64,000 nucleotides of DNA from Treponema sp. (GTDB lineage Bacteria; Spirochaetota; Spirochaetia; Treponematales; Treponemataceae): NCBI GenBank assembly GCA_024402565.1, contig JAKSTM010000003.1, positions 1-64,000 on the forward strand, in the 5' to 3' direction. Positions 7,223-16,829 of this stretch are shown here, in pieces; the first letter of the stretch is position 1, and every line of letters begins with the position of its first letter. The notes below the pieces were generated by a model, which saw nothing but the letters and a program-made list of their open reading frames with translations, had not been told where the DNA came from and made no database searches. A program made the position numbers and the translations under genes.

Positions 7223-9160
7223 TTATAACCAGATGGCGGAATCTGCGTCGCTTGGCATGCGCCAGTCACCGCGAGGAGAAAGGTTTACAGTACCAACTTT
7301 TGCACCGTCAGGCATGCAGGAACGCTTGAACTGCTGGCTGAAAAAGCGTTTATAGAACTTTTCAAGCCATTTTTTCTTGGTTTCTGTGTCATATTTTCTA
7401 AGATACTCAGCCTGTTCAGCCAAAAAGAGGATTTTTTCTGCCGAAAAACCGAATCTGAGAAGATAATAAAGGTAAAAATCGTGAAGTTCGTAAGGTCCTA
7501 CCAGATCTTCTGTTTTCTGGCTGATTTTTCCGTTTTCAGGAGGCAAAAGTTCAGGGCTTACCGGAGTATCCAGAATGTCACGGAGAACTTCAGATTCAGC
7601 TTTATCTCCCCTGTTTTCTGCTTCGTCTGCAAACCATTCAACAAGGTATCTTACAAGAGTCTTCGGAATAGAAGAATTCACTCCGTACATGCTCATATGG
7701 TCACCATTATAAGTACACCAGCCAAGAGCAAGTTCAGAAAGATCTCCCGTTCCAATTACAATGCCGTTTGTTTTATTGGCATAATCCATAAGAACCTGGG
7801 TTCTTTCGCGGGCCTGGCAGTTTTCGTATGTTACGTCATGAACATTTTCATCCTGCCCGATATCTTTCATGTGAGAACGGACAGAATCAGCAATACGAAC
7901 TTCCATTAATTCTGCTCCAACCGATTTTGCAAGGCTGCAGGCATTATTGTAAGTACGGTCAGTAGTACCGAAACAAGGCATTGTAATTGCGTGAATGCAG
8001 TTTCTTGGTGTTCCGCATAAATCAAAGGCTTTTGCAGTCACCAGAAGTGCCAGAGTTGAGTCCAAGCCGCCTGAAAGGCCTATAACGGCACTTTTACAGT
8101 TTATATGGCGGAGACGCTTTGCAAGACCTTCTGCCTGAAGCTGAATGACACTGGCGCAGCGCTCTGACCGTTTAAGTTTATCCGAAGGAACAAAAGGATG
8201 AGAATCTACAAAACGGCTGAAATTCTTTTCAAAATCAGCTTTTTTTTCGTTTCCAAGAAGATCGATTTTAATGTTTATATAGTTTGCCACATCCACTTTT
8301 GAGGCACAGTCCGCAAAAGTTGTTGTATGGCGGCGTTCCTGACAAAGGCGTTCTATATCAATGTCAGCATAAATTGTATCACTTGAAAACAGCCTTGATT
8401 CCGAAAGAAGACTTCCGTTTTCGGAAATCAGATTATGGCCTGAGAATACCATATCCTGGGTCGACTCCCCGTTACCTGCATTTGCATAAAGGTAAGCACA
8501 GAGACTGGAAGCAGAGCGGCTTTTCACAAGGTTTTTGCGGTAATCAGCTTTTCCAATAATCTCATTTCCCGCTGACAGGTTTGCAATAACAGTTGCACCG
8601 GCAAGTGCATGATTCACACTTGGCGGAAGCGGTACCCATAAATCCTCACAAATTTCAGAAGCAACAGTAAATTCAGCGTTTTCTTCATCAGAAATAAGAA
8701 TATTTGTTCCCATAGGGATATCTGTAAGAGCTGGAGACAGGTCTACAACGCGGGTATCGCCTCTGAAAGGCGTAAACTGACGTCTTTCATAAAACTCTGA
8801 ATAATTTGGCATGTAGGATTTTGGAATAAGTGCCAGAACTTCCCCTTTGAAAAGAACCGCAGCACAGTTATAAAGGCCGTCATTCTGGGAAACAGGAAGC
8901 CCAACAAAAACAAGAGAATTCAAAGATGAAGTTTCTTCTGCAAGATCTTCCAGGACTTTTACAGCGGCTTTCTGAAGGCTTTTCTGAAGGAAAAGATCTC
9001 CGCAGGTATAGCCTGTAATACAAAGCTCAGGACACACAATAAGGCGTGCTCCCTTTTCTGATGCTTCCTTTACAGCTTTAAAAATCTCTTCTTTGTTTTT
9101 TTCAGGGTTTGCTACAGTCACTTTTGGACTGCAGCAGGCAGTTTTTACAAATCCGTACAT
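7223..9160 (-). CDS. nadE: Glutamine-dependent NAD+ synthetase
   Basis: A two-domain enzyme of 645 residues. The N-terminal nitrilase-type glutaminase domain has the triad Glu45 (PELCITGY), Lys114 (PKSYMPNY) and Cys171 (SEICEDLW). The C-terminal NAD synthetase domain has the PP-loop SGGLDST and the later signature GTGDLSELALGW. It amidates deamido-NAD to NAD+ using glutamine-derived ammonia and ATP. The length matches the long glutamine-dependent class. It stands alone between a weak hairpin upstream of mrp and a block of repeats. Confidence 0.95.
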   Translation of the reverse strand: MYGFVKTACCSPKVTVANPEKNKEEIFKAVKEASEKGARLIVCPELCITGYTCGDLFLQKSLQKAAVKVLEDLAEETSSLNSLVFVGLPVSQNDGLYNCAAVLFKGEVLALIPKSYMPNYSEFYERRQFTPFRGDTRVVDLSPALTDIPMGTNILISDEENAEFTVASEICEDLWVPLPPSVNHALAGATVIANLSAGNEIIGKADYRKNLVKSRSASSLCAYLYANAGNGESTQDMVFSGHNLISENGSLLSESRLFSSDTIYADIDIERLCQERRHTTTFADCASKVDVANYINIKIDLLGNEKKADFEKNFSRFVDSHPFVPSDKLKRSERCASVIQLQAEGLAKRLRHINCKSAVIGLSGGLDSTLALLVTAKAFDLCGTPRNCIHAITMPCFGTTDRTYNNACSLAKSVGAELMEVRIADSVRSHMKDIGQDENVHDVTYENCQARERTQVLMDYANKTNGIVIGTGDLSELALGWCTYNGDHMSMYGVNSSIPKTLVRYLVEWFADEAENRGDKAESEVLRDILDTPVSPELLPPENGKISQKTEDLVGPYELHDFYLYYLLRFGFSAEKILFLAEQAEYLRKYDTETKKKWLEKFYKRFFSQQFKRSCMPDGAKVGTVNLSPRGDWRMPSDADSAIWL

Positions 9161-9177
9161 AGTTATTCCAAACTAAA

Positions 9178-9193
9178 GGCGCCCTAAGGCGCC
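9178..9193 (-). terminator. Short GC hairpin between nadE and mrp
   Basis: GGCGCC, a 4-nt loop and GGCGCC lie between the nadE start and the mrp stop. Only a short T run follows on either strand, so as a terminator of mrp this is weak. Confidence 0.4.
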
Positions 9194-9208
9194 GTTTTGA
9201 GTTATATA

Positions 9209-10039
9209 TTATTTCAAGAATGATTCAACTTTCTTTGCCGCTTCATCTAGGTAAGGGCAATCTACACCTTCAACGTCACCTGCATCAATTGCAGCTGATG
9301 TTGATTCTTCCATAGGAATGCGTGCAAGAACAGGAATTCCGTAGCTGTCAGCAATTGCCTGAATATTACTTTTTCCAAATACTGTGATTTCTTTTCCACA
9401 GTCAGGACATTTTACATAACTCATGTTTTCAACAATGCCCAAAATTGGAATATTCATCATATTAGCCATTTTAACAGCTTTTTCTACGATAACGCGAACA
9501 AGCTGCTGAGGACTTGAAACAACAATAATTCCGTCTACAGGAAGACTCTGGAAAACTGTAAGAGGAACATCACCTGTTCCCGGAGGCATATCTACGAACA
9601 TGAAATCAACATCTTTCCATTCAACATCAGTCCAGAACTGTTTTACAGCTCCTCCGATTACCGGGCCGCGCCAAATAACTGGATCACTTTCATTCTGAAG
9701 AAGAAAATTCATACTCATAAGCTGAATTCCCGAATCAGTTGTTACAGGAATAAGGCAGTCTTCATTTTCTTTTGCTGTAGCACGTTTGTCTCCCACACCA
9801 AAACTTTCTGGAATTGAAGGCCCTGTAATATCAGCATCAAGAATTGCAGTCTTATAACCAAGTTTATTCATTTTACAAGCCATTAAACTTGTAACCAGAG
9901 ATTTTCCAACCCCTCCTTTTCCAGATACAATTCCAATTACTTTTTTTACACTAGCTCCTTCACGAAGGTGAGCTCTTAAATCTCGACTTTCACAAGTCTT
10001 ACCACAACTTCCACAATCATGATTACAATTCTCTGCCAT
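9209..10039 (-). CDS. mrp: Mrp/ApbC-family P-loop ATPase, Fe-S cluster carrier
   Basis: A 276-residue member of the Mrp/Nbp35 family with the deviant Walker A GKGGVGKS at about residues 40-47, the DADITGPSIP segment and the D-x-P-P-G-T-G-D motif. It has the C-terminal CPDC metal-site pair and an N-terminal cysteine cluster (CNHDCGSCGKTC), the latter more typical of Nbp35-type proteins than of E. coli Mrp. Family members bind and transfer 4Fe-4S clusters. Neighbours that need clusters include IspH, about 0.4 kb upstream. Confidence 0.88.
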   Translation of the reverse strand: MAENCNHDCGSCGKTCESRDLRAHLREGASVKKVIGIVSGKGGVGKSLVTSLMACKMNKLGYKTAILDADITGPSIPESFGVGDKRATAKENEDCLIPVTTDSGIQLMSMNFLLQNESDPVIWRGPVIGGAVKQFWTDVEWKDVDFMFVDMPPGTGDVPLTVFQSLPVDGIIVVSSPQQLVRVIVEKAVKMANMMNIPILGIVENMSYVKCPDCGKEITVFGKSNIQAIADSYGIPVLARIPMEESTSAAIDAGDVEGVDCPYLDEAAKKVESFLK

Positions 10040-10083
10040 AAATTACCTCACTAAAGTTTCTGTTTAAAATATAATAAAATTTC

Positions 10084-10482
10084 TTAAATAGTATATCTTG
10101 CTCGACTAGTTTCTGTCTCGAAAACATCAACAGCATAAAGTTTTCTTCCATCTGGAGATGAAACAGACAGGTCAAGATTAAAATTTTCTTTTAGTTTTTC
10201 AATTAATCTTGAATAAATATATTCAGCTATTCTTTCTGCGCTTGGATTCTGATCAAATACAGGATTATCATTCAAGTTGGTATGATCCATTTCCTTACAA
10301 ACATCTCTCAATGAAGATTTTAACATTCCAAAATCAAGAAGCATACCGCCTTCATTAAGTTTTGAACCTGATACATGAGCATAAACCTTATAATTATGTC
10401 CATGTAAATTTTCACATTTTCCGTTGTAATCTCTTAAAAAATGAGCAGCGGCAAAATCTGCTTCAACACGCACTTCGTACAT
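10084..10482 (-). CDS. queD: QueD-type 6-carboxytetrahydropterin synthase
   Basis: A 132-residue T-fold protein of the PTPS/QueD family. Zinc ligands are His14 (AAHF) and His27/His29 (HGHNY), and the catalytic cysteine is Cys23 in GKCENLHGH. QueD converts dihydroneopterin triphosphate to 6-carboxytetrahydropterin in queuosine synthesis. No other queuosine genes are in the window, so a related pterin role cannot be excluded. The start overlaps the ispH 3' end by 20 bp, suggesting co-translation. Confidence 0.85.
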   Translation of the reverse strand: MYEVRVEADFAAAHFLRDYNGKCENLHGHNYKVYAHVSGSKLNEGGMLLDFGMLKSSLRDVCKEMDHTNLNDNPVFDQNPSAERIAEYIYSRLIEKLKENFNLDLSVSSPDGRKLYAVDVFETETSRARYTI

Positions 10483-11305
10483 TCAGAACCTCGCAAACTT
10501 CATCTATTATTTCATCAGGTGTTGAAGCACCTGCGGTAATTCCGATTCTTTCAAGCTGAAAAAAACATTCTGGAATATCAGAAGCCTTTTCAATATGAAC
10601 CGCATTTTTACAGTTTTTTTCTGCTGTTTGAAAAAGGCGAATTGTATTTGCACTCTGTTTACCACCAATTACAATAACACCATCCACTTTCAAACACAAA
10701 GATATTAGGGAATCCTGTCTTTCCTTTGTTGCCGGACAAATTGTATTCAAGACTTCCAGGTTATTAAATTTCTTTTCTAAAATTAAGCGGATTTTTTCAA
10801 ATTCTTTTTCCGAATATGTCGTCTGACTGAATAAAACAGTTTTTTGATTCCATGCAGGTAATTTTTCCGCATCGAATTGATTTTGAATCAAGTGGAAATT
10901 CTCACCACCAAACCCGGCAATTCCTTTTACTTCTCCATGTTCTGCATCCCCGGTAAAAACAATCAAATTCTCACGATTCTTTTCTGCAATCTTTTGACTG
11001 GCTTTAACTCGTGGACAAGTTGCATCCACAATTACACATTTTTTTTCATTTAAAAGTGAAAAAACCTGAGGAGGAACACCATGGGCCCGAATAATAACAA
11101 CCGACGAATCAGGAATGGAAGAAATATCTTCTGCAATTTTCATACCATTTTCTGTAAGCCTGTCCAACGTGGTTTTATTATGAATCAAAGGACCTAGGGA
11201 ATAAACAGAACAATTCTTGTAATCGGCCAAGGCCTGTTCAGCTTTTTCCACTGCACGCCTTACTCCGAAACAATAACCAAGAATATCTGCTTTTATGATT
11301 TCCAT
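10463..11305 (-). CDS. ispH: IspH (LytB), HMBPP reductase
   Basis: A 280-residue Fe-S enzyme of the MEP isoprenoid pathway that reduces HMBPP to IPP and DMAPP. The three cluster cysteines are visible: GYCFGVRRA (Cys12), DATCPRV and TICPATKERQ. The conserved RAHGVP and FSQTTYS segments are also present. The length is normal for the short bacterial form. It is in an operon-like overlap with queD. A strong terminator (11331-11363) separates it from secF. Confidence 0.95.
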   Translation of the reverse strand: MEIIKADILGYCFGVRRAVEKAEQALADYKNCSVYSLGPLIHNKTTLDRLTENGMKIAEDISSIPDSSVVIIRAHGVPPQVFSLLNEKKCVIVDATCPRVKASQKIAEKNRENLIVFTGDAEHGEVKGIAGFGGENFHLIQNQFDAEKLPAWNQKTVLFSQTTYSEKEFEKIRLILEKKFNNLEVLNTICPATKERQDSLISLCLKVDGVIVIGGKQSANTIRLFQTAEKNCKNAVHIEKASDIPECFFQLERIGITAGASTPDEIIDEVCEVLNVRSAC

Positions 11306-11330
11306 TATTTTAATTTACAATAAAATAAAA

Positions 11331-11363
11331 AAAAAATCTCCCGTATTAACCGGGAGATTTTTT
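11331..11363 (-). terminator. Rho-independent terminator of yajC-secD-secF
   Basis: A perfect 10-bp stem AAATCTCCCG / CGGGAGATTT with a 7-nt loop lies about 20 bp after secF. A-rich on the left and T-rich on the right, it can work in both directions; the minus direction serves secF. Confidence 0.85.
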
Positions 11364-11380
11364 CTAGATGTCAGAATATT

Positions 11381-12607
11381 TTATTCAGCATCAGTGTCTT
11401 TTTCTGCTCTTTTAAGTGAGTGATGTACACCGAATTCAGGTTTCCAATTCTTACGGCAAGCCATAATAAATGAACTTGAAATGAAAATTGATGAATACAT
11501 ACCACTAATAAGACCAACAATCAAGGCAAGAGAGAAGTCTTTAATGCTTCCTGTTGTAAAGATAAACAGAGACAGAACTGCAATCAAAGTAGTTACAGTA
11601 GTAAGGATAGAACGCATAAGTGTATCACTCAATGACTGGTTCAAAATATCTTTAAATGACTTAACATTTTCCATCATCTTTAAGTTGTAACGAATACGGT
11701 CCAGGATAACAACTGTGGCGTTGATAGAGTAACCAATGATTGTAAGAACAGCAGCCAGAACTGTTGTAGAGAATTCCATCTGAGTCCAGATAATAAATGT
11801 CATCATGATAAGGGTATCGTGAATCAATGCAATAACTGAACCAAGAGCAAAGTCCCAGTGGAAACGAATTGCAGCATAAATCCAGATGATTAAAATTGTA
11901 AGTACCAGCATGAGGATTGCTTTAGCAGCAATTGATTTAGAGAACGAAGAACCGATAAAATCAGTTTTAATAACAGCAACTTTTTCTTTTCCAAACTTGT
12001 TGTAAAGAGTATCTTCAACAACTGTCTGAAGAGCATCCTGTGTTGCTTCCCCGTCTACTCCCATACGAATCTGGAAACTGATATCATCACCAGAACCAAG
12101 CTGTTTTACAGAAACACCACTTACGCCAGAAAGTGCCTGACGAATAGAATCTGCGTCTGCATCAGAATTTCCTGCCGGGTAAACATAAATTGGAGTTCCT
12201 GACAGAACATTTGTTTTTGCAGAGTTCAGGAATGAATTATATGTAGAAGCCGAACCATTCAAAGCTGACATTTCTACACCATCAACTGATTTTACAGCCT
12301 GTGCAAGAGCACTCATTGTTCCATATTCATTAAAACTGTAAGTATATGTTGCGTTTTCAGCACCAGTACCTGAAACAACAAGTTCCATATCTGATCTTGA
12401 AACATTTACAGTTACTTTTGCTGGACCAGAATATGAAAGTGAAGCAGCAGGAGCTGTAACACGAACTTCTTCTACCAGACCAGGTTTAAAGTCGATACCA
12501 AAGTTGATTCCTTTTACAAAGAATCCAATCAGACCACACACAACAATAATGGCACTGATTATTACTGAAGGAACAAAACCTTTATTAAAATTAATAGTCT
12601 TTTTCAT
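11381..12607 (-). CDS. secF: SecF, protein translocase auxiliary subunit
   Basis: A 408-residue RND-type membrane protein with an N-terminal helix, a large periplasmic domain (about residues 35-215) and five C-terminal helices. SecF hallmarks are the early GIDFKPG motif and, in the helices, ATVVILDRIRYN and the DTLMRSILTT segment. With SecD it uses the proton gradient to help proteins leave SecYEG. The periplasmic domain is longer than in E. coli SecF (323 residues in all). Its ATG overlaps the secD stop by 1 bp. Confidence 0.92.
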   Translation of the reverse strand: MKKTINFNKGFVPSVIISAIIVVCGLIGFFVKGINFGIDFKPGLVEEVRVTAPAASLSYSGPAKVTVNVSRSDMELVVSGTGAENATYTYSFNEYGTMSALAQAVKSVDGVEMSALNGSASTYNSFLNSAKTNVLSGTPIYVYPAGNSDADADSIRQALSGVSGVSVKQLGSGDDISFQIRMGVDGEATQDALQTVVEDTLYNKFGKEKVAVIKTDFIGSSFSKSIAAKAILMLVLTILIIWIYAAIRFHWDFALGSVIALIHDTLIMMTFIIWTQMEFSTTVLAAVLTIIGYSINATVVILDRIRYNLKMMENVKSFKDILNQSLSDTLMRSILTTVTTLIAVLSLFIFTTGSIKDFSLALIVGLISGMYSSIFISSSFIMACRKNWKPEFGVHHSLKRAEKDTDAE

Positions 12608-14352
12608 TATTTAATCCCCCAGCCGATGCTTACTTTCTTAGTTTTCATTACGTCTGTACTAAAGTCGAAGATAAGGCGTGAAACGAAGAGAGCTGTAAAT
12701 ACTGATGAAACAACACCGATTGCCAGTGAAACAGCGAATCCCTGAATTGCACCTGTACCAAGCTGTGAAAGGAAGATAGCAGCGATGAATGTTGTAATAT
12801 TTGAGTCCATAATTGCCCAGAAAGCATTATCAAAGCCCATAGAAATTGCAGCTTTGCGGCTCTTTCCGGCACGAAGTTCTTCTTTAATACGTTCAAATAT
12901 AATAACGTTAGCATCAACGGCCATACCGATTGTAAGAATCATACCGGCAATTGAAGAAAGTGTAAGTGTATAATTGAATGCAGAAAGAACTGCGAACATT
13001 ATGTAAAGGTTAAGGATCTGAGCTACAACAGCATTAACACCTGAAGTTTTATAGAAAATCAACATGAAAGCAAGGATAAGTCCAAGACCAAGGATAATAG
13101 CCATGATACCCTGATGAATAGCTTCTTCACCAAGAGAGGCACCAATAACCTGCTGACTTTCTACAGAAAGTGGAACGTTAAGCCATGCTGTCTGAAGAAC
13201 TTTCTTAATGTTATTTGCTTCATCAACACTGAAAGCTCCTGTCAAAGCAACTGAACCACCAGTGATTGCATTCTGGATTCTTGCATTCGACTTAATTTTG
13301 TTATCGCTTACAATTGCCAGATAATCACCAACATGTGCACCTGTAAAGTCAGCAAAGATTTCAGCACCGTCTGTATCAAGTGTAAAACAAACCTGAAGCT
13401 GACTTGAGAATTCATCGTTGCGAACATCAGCTGATTTTACATGCTGACCGTCCAATGCAATTTCTTTTTTTACGACTACATAACCAATTCTTTCATCAAG
13501 ACCGTAATCATCTTTTCTGTATTCACCCATAACCTCACAATCTTCTGGAATAATAGAAGGATCCATGAGTTCGCCAACAGCATTAAATGTTGTAGCTGGA
13601 TGCTGGTTGTAGTATGTATTGAATGCGTTTGTAGCTTCCATATCTGTAAGACGGAAGTTCAGAACACCCTTACCCATGATAAGTGTGTTGATTGCATCTG
13701 CCTGAGCAGCACCTGGGATTTCGATATAGATTCTGTCATCACCCTGCTGACGAACAACAGGAGATGTAAGACCAAAGCGGTCGATACGGCTTGTAAGGTT
13801 TTCCAGTGCATTTGCCATAGCTTCTTTTTTGAATGCTTCTGCATTGTCTGAAGCTACTGAATCACCCTGAGAAGCAAGAGCAGCATCAAGATCAGCACGA
13901 ACGATAATGTTCATACCACCAGAAAGGTCAAGACCAAGTTTTACAGAGTTTTCGTAACGTTTCTTTGCTTTAAGAATACTGTCACGATAACGTGTCTGGA
14001 AAATGTCCATAAATTCAACTTCTGAATCAAAAGCTTTTACGACATCTTTTACTGTCATTGGCGAAGGAGCTTTTTTTCCTGCCAACTTGTATTCTTTTGC
14101 AGCTTCTTTTGAAACCCATGCATATTGTGCAGGAAGGGCATCATCACCATTTGCAGCTACAAGAGCTTTGAAATTGCGTACATCTTCAGCTGCCTGAACT
14201 GTAGCGTAATCTTTAATGTTTTCTGTAGATCCCAGAGCCAGAGCCTGTACTTCTTTTGGAGTATTGGCATACCAGCTGATTGAAGGCCACAGGAAAACAA
14301 AACAGATAGCAAGAACAGCAAGAAGAATCACTAAACGTGTTCGTTTGTTCAT
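12607..14352 (-). CDS. secD: SecD, protein translocase auxiliary subunit
   Basis: A 581-residue RND-type partner of SecF. It has one N-terminal helix, the conserved GLDLSGGMNIIV after it, two periplasmic subdomains and a C-terminal block of five helices with the signature GMAVDANVIIFERIKEE. YajC lies directly upstream and SecF overlaps downstream, the standard yajC-secD-secF order. It works at the inner membrane in late steps of Sec export. Confidence 0.95.
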   Translation of the reverse strand: MNKRTRLVILLAVLAICFVFLWPSISWYANTPKEVQALALGSTENIKDYATVQAAEDVRNFKALVAANGDDALPAQYAWVSKEAAKEYKLAGKKAPSPMTVKDVVKAFDSEVEFMDIFQTRYRDSILKAKKRYENSVKLGLDLSGGMNIIVRADLDAALASQGDSVASDNAEAFKKEAMANALENLTSRIDRFGLTSPVVRQQGDDRIYIEIPGAAQADAINTLIMGKGVLNFRLTDMEATNAFNTYYNQHPATTFNAVGELMDPSIIPEDCEVMGEYRKDDYGLDERIGYVVVKKEIALDGQHVKSADVRNDEFSSQLQVCFTLDTDGAEIFADFTGAHVGDYLAIVSDNKIKSNARIQNAITGGSVALTGAFSVDEANNIKKVLQTAWLNVPLSVESQQVIGASLGEEAIHQGIMAIILGLGLILAFMLIFYKTSGVNAVVAQILNLYIMFAVLSAFNYTLTLSSIAGMILTIGMAVDANVIIFERIKEELRAGKSRKAAISMGFDNAFWAIMDSNITTFIAAIFLSQLGTGAIQGFAVSLAIGVVSSVFTALFVSRLIFDFSTDVMKTKKVSIGWGIK

Positions 14353-14397
14353 TTTGTTTTGTCTCCAGTTTTTATATTTTTATATTTCTAAGTTTAT

Positions 14398-14844
14398 TTA
14401 TTTTGTTGAATCTGTATCAGCAACTGTTTCGGCAGATACTTCAGCTTCAGCTTTTTTTGATTTTTTTGCTTTTGCTGCTTTTTTTTCAGCAATTGCAGCT
14501 TCTTTAGCTTCTTTTTCAGCTTTTGCTTTAGCTTCAGCTTCAGGATCGATTACAGAAGAAATAGCTGTACGATTGAATTCGATTTTACAATCGTCATCAA
14601 CTTTTACAATGATTGTGTTTTCTTTTACAGAAGAAACAACACCATGGATACCACCAATTGTTACTACTTTATCACCCTTTTTAAGAGCTGAAAGCATTTT
14701 TTCCATTTCTTTCTGTTTTTTGTTCTGTGGACGAATCATGAAGAAATACATGATTACGATAATCAGCAGGAATGGTAAGAACATACCAGCCAGACCACCT
14801 GATGCTGATGCAGAAGCAGCCTGTAAGAACGGGATAAAAGACAT
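14398..14844 (-). CDS. yajC: YajC, Sec translocase accessory protein
   Basis: A 148-residue protein with one hydrophobic helix (LPFLLIIVIMYFFMIRPQNK) followed by the YajC core, KGDKVVTIGGIHGVV. Unlike the 110-residue E. coli protein it carries a long Ala/Lys/Glu-rich tail (about residues 105-148), probably a charged helix. It is first in the yajC-secD-secF operon, 45 bp upstream of secD. Confidence 0.92.
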   Translation of the reverse strand: MSFIPFLQAASASASGGLAGMFLPFLLIIVIMYFFMIRPQNKKQKEMEKMLSALKKGDKVVTIGGIHGVVSSVKENTIIVKVDDDCKIEFNRTAISSVIDPEAEAKAKAEKEAKEAAIAEKKAAKAKKSKKAEAEVSAETVADTDSTK

Positions 14845-14959
14845 ATTTTAATCCTTCCTATTTTTGTTTTTATTTTCTGAATTTAAAAATCAGTCCTATA
14901 AGTATAACGACTAACAATAGAAAAATAAAGTAAAAAATATGAAGAATTCTTATTTAGTA

Positions 14960-16795
14960 TTACTTAAGCAGTTGTGTTAATGATTCATTCATTTTTCGAT
15001 AATTTGAATCATTAGGATTTAACGCAACAACCTGTTTCAGATAATACTGAGCCTTTTTGAAATCTTCCTTTTCATAATAAATCTCATATAATCTGAAAAG
15101 GGAATCTGTATTTCTGGCGTTTTCTGTAAGGCTTCTACGAAGGTCAGCCATTGCAGCACTTTCTGTCCCCTGGAGAAAACTTCTTCTATAATAGAGATTA
15201 CTTCTCATAATTTTCTGAGAAGAAGTTTCCAGAAGAGAATCTATAAGTTCAAGACTTTGTTTCTTATTTCCACCTGCAATCTGGGCCAGAACATAGGCCA
15301 TTACAACAGTTTCATTCTGAGGATCCTGATCATAAGCTTTTTGAGCAATACTTGAAGCCTCCCCAGTTTTACCAAGCTGAAGACAAATTTCTACATGCTT
15401 TGCAACAATATCTGAAGAAAGTTTTCCTTCAAGAGCCAGCCGGTGACTGATTTCATAAGCACTTTGCCAGAGACTACGACGTTCCAATGCATTAAGGGAA
15501 TAAACCAGGGCTTCTGTATTATCCGGATCAGCTTCCAGTATACGGGAAACCAGCTCATCAGCATATTTTCCCGCTACCGGAGAATTAGTTATAGAAGCAA
15601 TTCTTGCTGCAAGAAGAAGTCCTTCCTTCTTTTCGGGATATAAAGCAAGTGTTTTTTCTACAGTTTCTGTGGCCAGCGTTACATTATTTGACCATTCAAG
15701 CTGAAGTCTGGTTCTTAGAATCAGATATTCGGCATTTGTATCATTCTGACGAGCATACATATCAAGAAGCGAAACTGCATGAATATAATCCTTTTTTTCC
15801 ATAAGGATTTTTGCACGGAATAAAAGGAACTCCAGATTATTAGGCATCTGCTGAAGGCCGCGACCTACATAAGCTTCTGCCATGTCAAAATCACCACTTT
15901 CAAAGGAAATTCTGGCGCTCAATTTCAAAAGTTCCAGATTTGCAGGATTCTTTTCTAAAAGAACAGAAGCTATTCTGTTTGCAGATTCATATTCCTTTAA
16001 TGCATACTGAACATCTGAATATCTGAATGCAATTTCATATACAGAAGAATTTGTAACATACAGTTTCTCAAAATATCCTTTTGCCTTTAAGAAATCGCTC
16101 TTATGCTGATAAAAACAACCCCACAAATAATCAAGAAGAACAGAATTTTCAGAAAACTCGGAAGCTTTAACAAGGGCCTGATTACATTGTTCCAAAACAG
16201 AATCTGATAAGGTTTCATCAGACACAAGAACAAGTGCTGGCAATACCGAACTTAAAAAATCGACATTTCCTGTACTGGAATCAAAAAATCCGCGCTTTAC
16301 AAAATTTATGGCACCAGTATATGGAGTCTGAAAATCTACAGGGGGCACTTCAAAAGAAAAATGTTCCGATGGCCATACAATATCCATAATAGCCATTCCA
16401 ACAGCAATTAAGACTTTTTCATTATCTTTATATTCTTCCAGAGGCTTTCTTAATGCTAAAAGAGACTGTGAAACTGAAAGAGGAGAACCTTTTTCTATTC
16501 CAAGAACAATATTGTCATCGATTTTAGTAAAATAAGTATTCTTCTTTTTTGTAGGAACAGAGATTTTTGTAGCAGAAGCTTCAATCCCGTTAGGATTAGT
16601 ATCAGAATTATTATCTGACTCTTTATTAGTTTCAGAGGATGTGGTTTTAACAGAATTCTCTACCTGGTCAGCCTTAGAAGTTTTTTTCTTTTTTGTGGCC
16701 GCATAAACCTGATTTCCCCAAGGAACAGAAATCTGTCCCAACAGGCAAAAAGAGAAAAGCAAAGTTTTTAGAAAATTCTTTTCTATTAGTTTCAT
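14960..16795 (-). CDS. Secreted tetratricopeptide-repeat protein
   Basis: A 611-residue protein with an N-terminal signal-like segment (KTLLFSFCLLGQISVPW, possible cleavage after VYAA). A Lys/Ser/Thr/Asn-rich linker follows to about residue 85, and then many TPR-type helical pairs to the C-terminus, such as SVLLDYLWGCFYQHKSDFLKAKGYF and DSLFRLYEIYYEKEDFKKAQYYL. TPRs bind partner proteins, so this is probably a periplasmic scaffold or assembly factor. It lies 115 bp upstream of yajC on the same strand. I cannot assign a specific role. Confidence 0.75.
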   Translation of the reverse strand: MKLIEKNFLKTLLFSFCLLGQISVPWGNQVYAATKKKKTSKADQVENSVKTTSSETNKESDNNSDTNPNGIEASATKISVPTKKKNTYFTKIDDNIVLGIEKGSPLSVSQSLLALRKPLEEYKDNEKVLIAVGMAIMDIVWPSEHFSFEVPPVDFQTPYTGAINFVKRGFFDSSTGNVDFLSSVLPALVLVSDETLSDSVLEQCNQALVKASEFSENSVLLDYLWGCFYQHKSDFLKAKGYFEKLYVTNSSVYEIAFRYSDVQYALKEYESANRIASVLLEKNPANLELLKLSARISFESGDFDMAEAYVGRGLQQMPNNLEFLLFRAKILMEKKDYIHAVSLLDMYARQNDTNAEYLILRTRLQLEWSNNVTLATETVEKTLALYPEKKEGLLLAARIASITNSPVAGKYADELVSRILEADPDNTEALVYSLNALERRSLWQSAYEISHRLALEGKLSSDIVAKHVEICLQLGKTGEASSIAQKAYDQDPQNETVVMAYVLAQIAGGNKKQSLELIDSLLETSSQKIMRSNLYYRRSFLQGTESAAMADLRRSLTENARNTDSLFRLYEIYYEKEDFKKAQYYLKQVVALNPNDSNYRKMNESLTQLLK

Positions 16796-16829
16796 AAACC
16801 AGTTATCTTGTTATTCGGATATAAAATTC

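Noticed and set aside
6945..7329. Two open frames of 90 and 107 codons across the nadE-potA gap
   Set aside because: Both run through the family E repeats and repeat the same peptide string twice; no ribosome-binding site, and the composition is that of the repeat.
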